DNA of 64,000 nt, taken from positions 558,001-622,000 of the forward strand of contig NZ_JAXLPB010000001.1 of assembly GCF_034321785.1 (NCBI RefSeq), in the 5' to 3' direction. The DNA comes from Fulvimarina uroteuthidis. Lineage in GTDB: Bacteria; Pseudomonadota; Alphaproteobacteria; Rhizobiales; Rhizobiaceae. Below are positions 54,605-64,000 of this stretch, piece by piece (the first letter of the stretch is position 1; the number at the start of each line of letters is the position of its first letter). Both the position numbers and the translations under genes were made by a program. The notes under the pieces are model-generated. The model was not told where the DNA came from, ran no database searches, and saw nothing but the letters and a program-made list of their open reading frames with translations.

Positions 54605-54763
54605 TTAGCGCTCGCGCCCCGCCGCCTTTTTCTCGGCGCGAAGGCGCTTGCGGTTTTCGCGTTTCTCGATCTCGTACGGGTTCTTCCAGACCTGATAATA
54701 ATACAGGACACCGACGCCGCCGAAGACGACGAACAGCTCCACGAGCCCCAGCCAGTTGGCCAT
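54605..54763 (-). CDS. Small single-pass membrane protein
   Basis: 52 aa, too short for many gene finders. The start MANWLGLVELFVVFGGVGVL is followed by YYYQVWKNPYEIEKRENRKR and a Lys/Arg-rich tail. One membrane helix at residues 5-22. AGAGGA precedes the ATG at 54763. Divergent from pccB. It looks like a small rhizobial protein of unknown function. Confidence 0.72.
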   Translation of the reverse strand: MANWLGLVELFVVFGGVGVLYYYQVWKNPYEIEKRENRKRLRAEKKAAGRER

Positions 54764-54975
54764 CGATGGTTCCTCTATCCGTTCGCCGCTTCCGGTTTTC
54801 GGCCGCCGCCGCCGGCCGCGCCCGATGCGGGCTTTGCGTGTTCGATTGGACGCGATCGAAGCGCCGTCCGCAAGCGAGGCAAAACGAGGCGGGTCTGGCC
54901 TTGGCAAGGATACCTTGCCATCTTGTCCCGGTGCACTCCCTTGACGTATGGCGGAAGCGTTGAGGGAGGAACGAC

Positions 54976-56508
54976 ATGCTGGACATCGTTGAGAAGCTTG
55001 AGGCGCGACGGGCCGAGGCGCGGCTCGGCGGCGGCGAGGACCGCATTGCCAAGCAGCACGAACGCGGCAAGCTGACGGCGCGCGAGCGCCTCGACGTTCT
55101 GCTCGACCCCGGCTCCTTCGAAGAGTACGACACGTTCAAGATCCACCGGACCACCGATTTCGGCATGGCGGACCAGACGGTGGCCGGCGACGGCGTCGTG
55201 ACCGGCTGGGGCACCATCAATGGCCGCCCGGTCTACGTCTTCTCCCAGGATTTCACCGTCTTCGGCGGCTCTCTCTCCGAAACCCATGCCGAAAAGATCT
55301 GCAAGGTGATGGATCTGGCCGTCCAGAACGGCATTCCCGTCATCGGCCTCAACGATTCCGGCGGGGCGCGCATCCAGGAGGGTGTCGCTTCCCTCGGCGG
55401 CTATGCGGAAGTGTTCTGGCGCAATGCGCAGGCCTCCGGCGTCGTGCCGCAGATTTCCGTGATCATGGGACCGTGCGCGGGCGGCGCGGTCTATTCGCCG
55501 GCCATGACCGACTTCGTCTACATGGTGCGCGACACGAGCTATATGTTCGTCACCGGACCCGACGTGGTGAAGACCGTGACCGGCGAGATCGTCAGCGCCG
55601 AGGGGCTCGGCGGCGCACTGACCCACACGAAGAAATCCTCCGTCGCGGATGCCGCCTTCGACAACGATGTCGAGACGCTCGCCGAGGTGCGCCGGCTGTT
55701 CGACTTCCTCCCCTCCTCCTCGCGCGAGAAGGCCCCGTTCCTCGAGACGGTGGACGATCCGAACCGCACCGAGGCCTCGCTCGACACGCTGGTGCCGGAC
55801 AATGCGAACACCCCTTACGACATGCGCGAGGTGATCGAGAAGATCGCGGACGAAGGTGATTTTCTCGAGATCCAGAAGGATTTCGCCGGCAACATTCTCG
55901 TCGGCTTCATCCGGATGAACGGGACGAGCGTCGGCGTCGTCGCCAACCAGCCCATGGTGCTCGCGGGCTGTCTCGATATCGATTCGTCCCGCAAGGCCGC
56001 GCGTTTCGTGCGCTTCTGCGACGCCTTCAACATCCCGATCCTCACCCTCGTCGACGTGCCGGGCTTCCTGCCCGGCGTCTCGCAGGAGCTCGGCGGCATC
56101 ATCAAGCATGGCGCGAAGCTGCTCTTCGCCTACGCGCAGGCCACCGTGCCTCTGGTCACGGTGATCACCCGCAAGGCCTATGGCGGCGCCTACGACGTGA
56201 TGGCCTCCAAGCACATCCGCGCCGACATCAACTATGCCTGGCCCTCGGCCCAGATCGCGGTGATGGGCGCCAAGGGCGCGGCCGAGATCATCCACCGCAA
56301 GGATGCCGACGACGCCGAGAAGCTCGACCGGCATACCAGGGAATACGAGGACCGGTTCGCCAATCCCTTCATCGCGGCCCAGCGCGGCTTCATCGACGAG
56401 GTCATCATGCCCCACTCGACGCGTCGACGGGTGCTGCGCGCCTTCGAGATGTTGAAGACGAAAGAGGTGGCGCAGCCACGGCGCAAGCACGATAATATTC
56501 CGTTGTGA
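54976..56508 (+). CDS. pccB: Propionyl-CoA carboxylase beta chain (carboxyltransferase)
   Basis: 510 aa. Transfers carboxyl from biotin to propionyl-CoA, giving (S)-methylmalonyl-CoA. Crotonase-fold carboxyltransferase with GLNDSGGARIQEGVASLGGY near residue 133, GPCAGGAVYSPAMTDF near 166, and VDVPGFLPGVSQE and GGAYDVMASKHI near 410. GAGGGAGG precedes the ATG. Separated from pccA by three small genes. Confidence 0.95.
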   Translation: MLDIVEKLEARRAEARLGGGEDRIAKQHERGKLTARERLDVLLDPGSFEEYDTFKIHRTTDFGMADQTVAGDGVVTGWGTINGRPVYVFSQDFTVFGGSLSETHAEKICKVMDLAVQNGIPVIGLNDSGGARIQEGVASLGGYAEVFWRNAQASGVVPQISVIMGPCAGGAVYSPAMTDFVYMVRDTSYMFVTGPDVVKTVTGEIVSAEGLGGALTHTKKSSVADAAFDNDVETLAEVRRLFDFLPSSSREKAPFLETVDDPNRTEASLDTLVPDNANTPYDMREVIEKIADEGDFLEIQKDFAGNILVGFIRMNGTSVGVVANQPMVLAGCLDIDSSRKAARFVRFCDAFNIPILTLVDVPGFLPGVSQELGGIIKHGAKLLFAYAQATVPLVTVITRKAYGGAYDVMASKHIRADINYAWPSAQIAVMGAKGAAEIIHRKDADDAEKLDRHTREYEDRFANPFIAAQRGFIDEVIMPHSTRRRVLRAFEMLKTKEVAQPRRKHDNIPL

Positions 56509-56518
56509 GGCGGAAGAC

Positions 56519-56752
56519 GTGCCGACGATCTTCAAATGGAAGGGGTGGACGTTCCTTTTCTACAGTCTCGATCGAAGCGAGCCTCCGCACGTTCACGCCC
56601 GTAAAGACAAGAAAGAACTGAAACTATGGCTGTTGCCGGTCCGATTGGCTTATAATCGCCGCTGCGCGGACCATGAGGTGAACGCGGTCGTTGCTTTCGC
56701 CGAAAAGAACGAGAGGGAGTTGCTCGATGCCTGGAACCGTCATTTTGGATGA
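56519..56752 (+). CDS. DUF4160 protein
   Basis: 77 aa from a GTG at 56519. DUF4160 signature FKWKGWTFLFYSLDRSEPPHVHARKD, then the NEVNAVVAF-like DHEVNAVVAFAEKNERELLDAW region. DUF4160 and DUF2442 genes are often neighbours; a toxin-antitoxin role has been suggested but not shown here. Located inside the pcc operon; its 3' end overlaps the next gene by 26 nt. Confidence 0.8.
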   Translation: MPTIFKWKGWTFLFYSLDRSEPPHVHARKDKKELKLWLLPVRLAYNRRCADHEVNAVVAFAEKNERELLDAWNRHFG

Positions 56753-57014
56753 AAACTGGGAAGCATTCGAACCGGTTTCGGCAGAATGCACATCGGGTCA
56801 ACTCGTCGTTTCACTCGCAAACGGGATGACGCTCTCCACACCGCTTTGGTGGTATCCAACGCTCCTGCGCGCAAGCGAAACCGAACGAAACACGATCGAG
56901 CTGTCTCCGTCCGGCGTTCACTGGCCTCTCATCGACGAGGACCTTTCGATTTCGGGAATGCTGAATGGCAGGCGCTATCCCGGCGCGATGCCTCCGGCGG
57001 AAGCTGCGGAATGA
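56727..57014 (+). CDS. DUF2442 protein
   Basis: 95 aa from the ATG at 56727 with AGGGAG 7 nt upstream. DUF2442 features are LVVSLANGMTLSTPLWWYPTLLRASETERN and GVHWPLIDEDLSISGML. It overlaps the DUF4160 gene in another frame, indicating coupled translation. Partner function unproven. Confidence 0.82.
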   Translation: MPGTVILDENWEAFEPVSAECTSGQLVVSLANGMTLSTPLWWYPTLLRASETERNTIELSPSGVHWPLIDEDLSISGMLNGRRYPGAMPPAEAAE

Positions 57015-57105
57015 CCATGGAAACGCACGCGATATCTCTCGGTTACACCTCGCCCCTTGCCACCGCCGCAACAAGCCGAACCGATACAATGGAGGCTGCA
57101 GACCA

Positions 57106-57483
57106 ATGGCCAAGCTCGAACCCATGACCAAGCATCGCGGCTTTCCCTCGGGACTGCCGGGCACCGGTTTCCAGTTCACCATCCGCCGGGCGAACCCGAA
57201 GGGCTGCACCAAGCTGTTCGAGCGCCGGCGGTTCAACGACCGGACCTCGACCGAGAAGATGGCCGACGCCGCCTTCATCCACGCGATCTGGCACATGTTC
57301 GGCGACGAACCCTTCGAGCGCGGCAATCTGGACGCCGGCCGCATCTGCTGGCTCTTCGGACGCGAGATCGTGCCGGGCGAAACCCCGTTCGACCCGCAAT
57401 CCTACGAGGCGCTCCTGAGGCTCGACGAGGACGTCGCGCGCAAGACCTATCCCGAAGCGTTCGTCGACGTTTTCGAAGTTTGA
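57106..57483 (+). CDS. Conserved-looking hypothetical protein in pcc operon
   Basis: 125 aa from the ATG at 57106 (GGAGG 11 nt upstream; an upstream in-frame extension is not supported). Soluble, with features such as IRRANPKGCTKLFERRRFND and FGREIVPGETPFDPQSYEALL. No family recognised. Followed by pccA after 21 nt. Confidence 0.65.
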   Translation: MAKLEPMTKHRGFPSGLPGTGFQFTIRRANPKGCTKLFERRRFNDRTSTEKMADAAFIHAIWHMFGDEPFERGNLDAGRICWLFGREIVPGETPFDPQSYEALLRLDEDVARKTYPEAFVDVFEV

Positions 57484-57504
57484 TGACAAGGCAGAACCGA
57501 ACCG

Positions 57505-59514
<2,010 letters not shown>

Positions 59515-59515
59515 G

Positions 59516-61732
59516 ATGAGCGGCAAGCCTTCCACCGATCTCGACCTCAACCCGGCACCCGATGCCGAGGCGCCGTCGTGGGAGGCCATCGCGCGCAAGG
59601 AACTGAAGGGCCGGGACATTCTCGATCTTTCGACGATCACGCCCGACGGTCTCACCATCAAGCCGCTCTACGGACCGCAGGACCTGCCCGAGGGCGTCGG
59701 CGCCGCCCTGCCCGGCGTGGCGCCGTTCATGCGCGGCCCGCGCGCCACCATGTATGCGGGCCAGCCCTGGACCATCCGCCAATATGCGGGGTTCTCGACG
59801 GCGGAGGAATCGAACGCGTTCTACCGGCGCAATCTGGCCGCCGGCCAGAAGGGCCTCTCGGTCGCCTTCGATCTGGCCACCCATCGCGGCTATGATTCCG
59901 ACCATCCGCGCGTTTCGGGCGATGTCGGCAAGGCGGGCGTGGCGATCGACAGCGTGGAGGACATGAAAATTCTCTTCGACGCGATCCCTCTCGACGAGAT
60001 GAGCGTCTCCATGACCATGAACGGCGCGGTGATCCCGACGCTCGCCATGTTCATCGTCGCGGCCGAAGAGCAGGGCGTCCCCGCCGCGAAGCTGACCGGG
60101 ACCATCCAGAACGACATTCTGAAGGAGTTCATGGTCCGCAACACCTATATCTACGCGCCAGAACCCTCCATGCGCATCGTCGCCGACATCATCGCCTATA
60201 CGGCGGCCGAGATGCCGCGGTTCAATTCGATCTCGATTTCCGGCTACCACATGCAGGAAGCCGGCGCGACGACCGCGCAGGAGCTCGCCTACACGCTGGC
60301 CGACGGAATCGAATATGTCCGCGCGGCGATGGCGCGGGGCCTGACGGTGGACCAGTTCGCCGGCCGCCTCTCCTTCTTCTTCTGCATCGGCATGGACTTC
60401 TTCAAGGAGGTCGCCAAGCTGCGCGCCGCGCGCATGCTGTGGGCGAAGATCATGGAGGATTTCGGCGCCACCGACGATCGCTCCAAGATGCTGCGCACCC
60501 ATTGCCAGACCTCCGGCGTCTCGCTTACCGAGCAGGATCCCTACAACAACATCGTGCGAACCTCCTACGAGGCGCTCGCCGCCGTTCTCGGCGGCACGCA
60601 GTCGCTGCACACCAACGGCTTCGACGAGGCGATCGCCCTGCCGACCGAGTTTTCGGCGCGCATCGCCCGCAACACCCAGCTCATCCTCCAGCACGAAACG
60701 GGCGTCACCCGCACGGTCGATCCGCTCGGCGGCTCCTATTACGTCGAGGCGCTGACGAAGCAGCTCGCCGACAAGGCGCTTGAACTCATGGACGAGATCG
60801 AAAAGGCCGGCGGCATGACGAAGGCCGTGGAGGCCGGAATCCCGAAATCGCGCATCGAGGAATCGGCCGCCGCCCGCCAGGCGCGGGTCGACAAGGGCGA
60901 GGACGTGGTCGTCGGGGTCAATCGCTTCCGGCTCGAAAACGAGGAGGCGATCGATTTCCTCGTCGTCGACACGGAGGATGTGCGCCGGCGGCAGATCAAG
61001 CGGCTGGCGGAGATCCGCCGCTCGCGCAGCCAGAGCGAATGCGAAGCCGCGCTCGCACGGCTTGAGGACCTGGCGCGATCGGGCGACGGCAACCTTTTGG
61101 AAGCCGCCATCGAGGCCGCGCGCGCGCGCGCCTCGCTCGGCGAGATCTCGACCGCCATGGAAAACGGCTTCGGCGGCCGCCACACCGCCGTCCACCGGCT
61201 GAACAAGGGCGTCTATGCCGATGCCTATGCGGGCGATCCCGAATACGACATTCTGAAGAAGCGGATTTCCGACCATGTGGACACCGCCGGCCGGACGCCG
61301 CGTGTGCTCGTCGCCAAACTCGGCCAGGACGGGCATGATCGCGGCGCGAAGATCATCGCGTCCGCCTTTTCCGATCTCGGCTTCGACGTCCACCTGTCCG
61401 ACCTGTTCGCGACACCGCAGGATGCCGCGCAGAAGGCGGTCGAACTCGACGTCGACGTGGTCGGCGTCTCGACGCTTGCCGCCGGCCATCTCAGCCTCGT
61501 CCCGCAGCTCATCGAAGAGCTGAAGGCGCTGGGCCGTGGGGAGATCCAGGTCGTGTGCGGCGGCGTCATTCCGGCACGGGACTACGATCCCCTGTTCAAG
61601 GCGGGGGTCGCCGAGATCTTCGGCCCCGGCACCAACGTCCTCGATGCCGGCCGAGCGCTTCTCGGCGTCATCAAGGGCGAGCGCCGCAACACGCGGATGC
61701 CGCTGACCGAGACGGTGCGGGATCACGGCTGA
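59516..61732 (+). CDS. mcm: Methylmalonyl-CoA mutase
   Basis: 738 aa, adenosylcobalamin-dependent single-chain enzyme converting (R)-methylmalonyl-CoA to succinyl-CoA. The N-terminal TIM barrel has YAGFSTAEESNAFYRRNL near 90, RIVADIIAYTAAEMPRFNSISISGYHMQEAGA near 220 and TNGFDEAIALPTE. The C-terminal B12-binding domain has the base-off motif LGQDGHDRGAK near 612. It completes the propionyl-CoA branch with pccAB. Confidence 0.96.
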   Translation: MSGKPSTDLDLNPAPDAEAPSWEAIARKELKGRDILDLSTITPDGLTIKPLYGPQDLPEGVGAALPGVAPFMRGPRATMYAGQPWTIRQYAGFSTAEESNAFYRRNLAAGQKGLSVAFDLATHRGYDSDHPRVSGDVGKAGVAIDSVEDMKILFDAIPLDEMSVSMTMNGAVIPTLAMFIVAAEEQGVPAAKLTGTIQNDILKEFMVRNTYIYAPEPSMRIVADIIAYTAAEMPRFNSISISGYHMQEAGATTAQELAYTLADGIEYVRAAMARGLTVDQFAGRLSFFFCIGMDFFKEVAKLRAARMLWAKIMEDFGATDDRSKMLRTHCQTSGVSLTEQDPYNNIVRTSYEALAAVLGGTQSLHTNGFDEAIALPTEFSARIARNTQLILQHETGVTRTVDPLGGSYYVEALTKQLADKALELMDEIEKAGGMTKAVEAGIPKSRIEESAAARQARVDKGEDVVVGVNRFRLENEEAIDFLVVDTEDVRRRQIKRLAEIRRSRSQSECEAALARLEDLARSGDGNLLEAAIEAARARASLGEISTAMENGFGGRHTAVHRLNKGVYADAYAGDPEYDILKKRISDHVDTAGRTPRVLVAKLGQDGHDRGAKIIASAFSDLGFDVHLSDLFATPQDAAQKAVELDVDVVGVSTLAAGHLSLVPQLIEELKALGRGEIQVVCGGVIPARDYDPLFKAGVAEIFGPGTNVLDAGRALLGVIKGERRNTRMPLTETVRDHG

Positions 61733-61739
61733 ACGCGCG

Positions 61740-62555
61740 TTAGAAGAAGCTTCTGACGAGCGATCCCACCAACAGGTTCCAACCGTCGATCAGGACGAAG
61801 AAGAGGATCTTGAACGGCAGCGAGATGATGGTCGGGGGCAGCATCATCATGCCCATGGACATGGTGAGCGTGGCGACGATCATGTCGATGACGAGGAACG
61901 GCAGCACGATGAGGAAGCCGATCTCGAAGCCGCGGCGCAGTTCCGAGATCATGAAGGCCGGCACGAGAATGCGCAGCTCCACATCCCGCTCGTCGGCCGC
62001 GCCCTGCTCTTCCGGCTGCACGCGGGTGCGGTCGTTGGCCGATGCGATATCGCCGAACAGCTGCAGATCGGCGGGGCGGACCTGGCTCAGCATGAAGTCC
62101 TTGAAGGGGTCGGAGATCCGATAGAACGCCTCTTCCTCGTCGATCTCGTTGGCCAGAAGCGGCTGAAGCCCGTCCTGCCAGGCCCGGTCGAAGGTCGGCG
62201 CCATGACGAAGAAGGTCATGAAGAGCGACAGCGAGATGATGATGAGGTTGGCCGGCGTCGTCTGCAGGCCGAGACCGGTCCGCATGATCGACAGGGCGAT
62301 GACGATGCGCGTGAAGGCCGTCACCATGACGAGCAGGCCCGGCGCGATCGACAGCACCGTGACGATGCCGAAGAGCTGGATGATGCGGCCCGAAACCGTG
62401 CCGTCGCCTTCGGGAATGAGATCGGCGAGCGCGGAGCCGTCCGAGATCTGGGCGTTGGCGCCCTTGGCGAGCCCGAACAGCGCGAGCGCGACGAGCGCCA
62501 CGAGCGCGGCAAGGCGAACCGGCCCGGTCATGAGCGGACGAGGCGGGCGCATCAT
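61740..62555 (-). CDS. fliP: Flagellar export protein FliP
   Basis: 271 aa. Core channel protein of the flagellar type III export gate in the inner membrane. N-terminal signal sequence (LAALVALVALALFGLAKGANA), then family motifs MTAFTRIVIALSIMRTGLGLQ near 85 and LRRGFEIGFLIVLPFLVIDMIVA near 205, and a C-terminal GWNLLVGSLVRSFF. The start ATG overlaps the fliL stop (ATGA). Confidence 0.94.
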   Translation of the reverse strand: MMRPPRPLMTGPVRLAALVALVALALFGLAKGANAQISDGSALADLIPEGDGTVSGRIIQLFGIVTVLSIAPGLLVMVTAFTRIVIALSIMRTGLGLQTTPANLIIISLSLFMTFFVMAPTFDRAWQDGLQPLLANEIDEEEAFYRISDPFKDFMLSQVRPADLQLFGDIASANDRTRVQPEEQGAADERDVELRILVPAFMISELRRGFEIGFLIVLPFLVIDMIVATLTMSMGMMMLPPTIISLPFKILFFVLIDGWNLLVGSLVRSFF

Positions 62556-63124
62556 TCGACGACCATGGCCTGGATGAGATAGTCGACGACGTTTTCGGAG
62601 CGCAGCCTGGCGCGCTCGCGGAGATCGTCGCGCAGATGCAGCAGGCCGCGCGTGCCTTCGACCTGCGCGATCTGCAGGGAGCGCGCGAAGGCCAGGGTAT
62701 CGGCCTCGATCTCGGCGGCCAGGATCAGAGGATCGATCTCGTCGTCCTGTTTCAGGATGATCGAAGCCTCGATGCGGATCCAGGAGGTCGAGGGATTGTA
62801 GAGATTGGTGAGAACGGGCTTCAACGCCACGACCTGAAGAGGCTTGACCTCCTCCTCGGCGATCTCCTTGATCGTCTCGGCATGGTCGCCGGAGGCCGCG
62901 GCCTCGCCGTCCGCCTTCGCTTCCGCCTTCGCCTCGGGCACCGGTTCGGCGACGACCACTTCGGGTTGCTTGTCGCCCGATCCGCCGCCGAGCAGGAAGC
63001 CCATGGCCGCCCCGCCCCCTCCGCCGATCAGCGTGACGACGACGAACGCCAGGATCACCGGCATCATGCCGCCATCCTTCTTTTCCGTCCCGTCTTCGAT
63101 CTGCAAGTCGCTGGTCTCGGCCAT
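62552..63124 (-). CDS. fliL: Flagellar basal body protein FliL
   Basis: 190 aa. Basal-body-associated membrane protein acting with the stator. One transmembrane segment at about residues 22-47 (MPVILAFVVVTLIGGGGGAAMGFLLGG), a charged Ala/Glu linker, and a periplasmic domain ending LRSENVVDYLIQAMVVE. It is coupled to fliP by a 4-nt overlap. Confidence 0.9.
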   Translation of the reverse strand: MAETSDLQIEDGTEKKDGGMMPVILAFVVVTLIGGGGGAAMGFLLGGGSGDKQPEVVVAEPVPEAKAEAKADGEAAASGDHAETIKEIAEEEVKPLQVVALKPVLTNLYNPSTSWIRIEASIILKQDDEIDPLILAAEIEADTLAFARSLQIAQVEGTRGLLHLRDDLRERARLRSENVVDYLIQAMVVE

Positions 63125-63278
63125 CGTTCGAGCGCCCTTCCGAAATCATGTTCCGAAACGCCCCGCACCCGCCGCCGCGGCGGGGTTCGGAGGAATCGTT
63201 AAGAAACTTTTAAGAGAAGAGACTGATCTCAGACTGACCGCGGACCGTGGCGAAAACGGTCTGTCCTGTTTTCGAAGA

Positions 63279-63551
63279 TCAGCTATCGAACCCGGTTTCG
63301 ATCCGGGAATAGGCCTCCTGGGTGAAGGCGTAGACCTGCGCTCCGGTAAAGGAGGCGGTGACCGCGATCACGACGAAGATCGCGAGGATCTTCGGAACGA
63401 AGGTGAGCGTCATTTCCTGGATCTGGGTCAGGGCCTGGAACAGGGCAATGATGACGCCGACGATCATCGCGACGCCCACTGCGGGCGCGGACGCGACGAC
63501 GATGGTCCAGATTGCCGACTGGACGATGTCGATCGCTTCTGCCTGGTTCAT
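63279..63551 (-). CDS. fliQ: Flagellar export protein FliQ
   Basis: 90 aa from the ATG at 63551 (GAAGG 9 nt upstream). Two membrane helices, with IVVASAPAVGVAMIVGVIIALFQALTQIQEMTLTFVPKI and the C-terminal YAFTQEAYSRIETGF. In rhizobia it follows flgD, as here. Confidence 0.93.
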   Translation of the reverse strand: MNQAEAIDIVQSAIWTIVVASAPAVGVAMIVGVIIALFQALTQIQEMTLTFVPKILAIFVVIAVTASFTGAQVYAFTQEAYSRIETGFDS

Positions 63552-63667
63552 GGGGTGAGCCTTCATAGCATGCGAGCGAATGCGTTCGCTCTGGGTTTGG
63601 CGCCCGCTTCATGCGGGATCGCGCATGGCCGGAACCGGGGCTTCGACCCCGGAACCCGAGCGCCGGA

Positions 63668-64000
63668 TCAGGCGACGGAGACGCCGTCGCCGAGAACGAT
63701 GGTCTTGCCGCCTTCGAGGGTGGCCTGAATGCCGCCATTGACCGCACGAATGCTGGTCACGGTGCCCTGCGTTTCCCCGTCGAGCGAGGTCAGCGTCCGA
63801 CCGATCAGCGCATCGGCCTGGGTCAGCGCCGAAACCGTCATCATGCTGTCCAGCCGGGTGTTCGTCTGGATCGATTGCTCGACATTGGCGAACGTGGCGA
63901 GCTGGGCGACATATTCCGTCGAATTCGAAGGATTCATCGGATCCTGATTCTTCATCTGCGCCACGAGCAGTTTCAGAAAGGAATCATAGTTCATGTCGTT
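63668..64000 (-). CDS. flgD: Flagellar hook capping protein FlgD (5' end beyond window)
   Basis: The conserved N-terminal core YDSFLKLLVAQMKNQDPMNPSNSTEYVAQLATFANVEQ is in view, and the short rhizobial C-terminus ends at 63668. An ATG at 63994 is possible, but FlgD normally has about 25 further residues before this point, so the gene probably continues past the window edge. Followed by fliQ. Confidence 0.85.
   Translation of the reverse strand, partial: NDMNYDSFLKLLVAQMKNQDPMNPSNSTEYVAQLATFANVEQSIQTNTRLDSMMTVSALTQADALIGRTLTSLDGETQGTVTSIRAVNGGIQATLEGGKTIVLGDGVSVA

Overview
The window is high-GC alphaproteobacterial chromosome, most likely Hyphomicrobiales (Rhizobiales). The evidence is the flgD-fliQ flagellar gene pair, the Si-specific transhydrogenase, the gshB-comM neighbourhood, and a serine-cycle/ethylmalonyl-CoA type C1/C2 assimilation locus. 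Aurantimonadaceae or a relative would fit, but the genus cannot be fixed from sequence reading alone. The chromosomal backbone is uniformly GC-rich. One block, about 15.9-29.6 kb, is clearly poorer in GC with different codon use.

Layout. (1) 0.1-15.2 kb: 5-oxoprolinase/hydantoinase fusion, two Gfo/Idh/MocA dehydrogenases flanking a 12-copy heptanucleotide minisatellite, guaB, adenosine kinase, mepA, glucokinase, a SpeE-like methyltransferase-fold protein, sthA and gshB. (2) 15.2-30.5 kb: comM (Mg-chelatase-like AAA+ ATPase) split by a 13.7-kb integrative element. A perfect 16-bp direct repeat (15862-15877 and 29607-29622) bounds the element, and removing it restores a continuous 510-aa ComM. 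(3) 30.8-38.4 kb: pheT, a membrane protein, pheS, rplT, rpmI, a DUF192 protein, a double cold-shock-domain protein and a repetitive secreted protein. (4) 38.5-44.4 kb: glyoxalase, a YcbK-like M15 lipoprotein, tRNA-Glu(TTC), an AroE-like dehydrogenase, and a divergent idonate/gluconate cluster (idnD // idnO-gntK) around a perfect 15-bp inverted repeat. (5) 44.7-61.7 kb: ppc, an orphan LuxR-type regulator with a degenerate receiver, mclA, mtkA, mtkB, hprA and glycerate 2-kinase, then pccB, a DUF4160/DUF2442 pair, a small hypothetical gene, pccA and methylmalonyl-CoA mutase. Together these join the serine cycle (PEP carboxylation, malyl-CoA formation and cleavage, hydroxypyruvate and glycerate conversion) to the propionyl-CoA to succinyl-CoA end of the ethylmalonyl-CoA pathway. 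(6) 61.7-64 kb: flagellar genes fliP, fliL, fliQ and the 3' part of flgD, all on the minus strand.

The most unusual part is the comM element. It has a large serine integrase at its left end and a second small serine recombinase. It has no recognisable capsid, terminase, portal, relaxase, transposase or reverse transcriptase gene. Instead it carries: a TTG-initiated 452-aa protein with motifs resembling the palm of single-subunit (PolA/T7-RNAP-like) polymerases; an RNase HI with His at the fourth catalytic position; a Rha-type phage regulator; a 1057-aa protein combining an M15-type peptidase, a SleB-type cell-wall hydrolase and seven Ser-rich repeats; a secreted ClpP-like serine protease fused to two PAN/Apple domains; a secreted protein interrupted by an in-frame TGA; and small membrane proteins. 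This gene set does not match a standard prophage, ICE or transposon as far as I can recognise. It is my candidate for a previously undescribed system, perhaps a phage-satellite-like or envelope-active mobile island with its own nucleic-acid module. The functional interpretation is inference.
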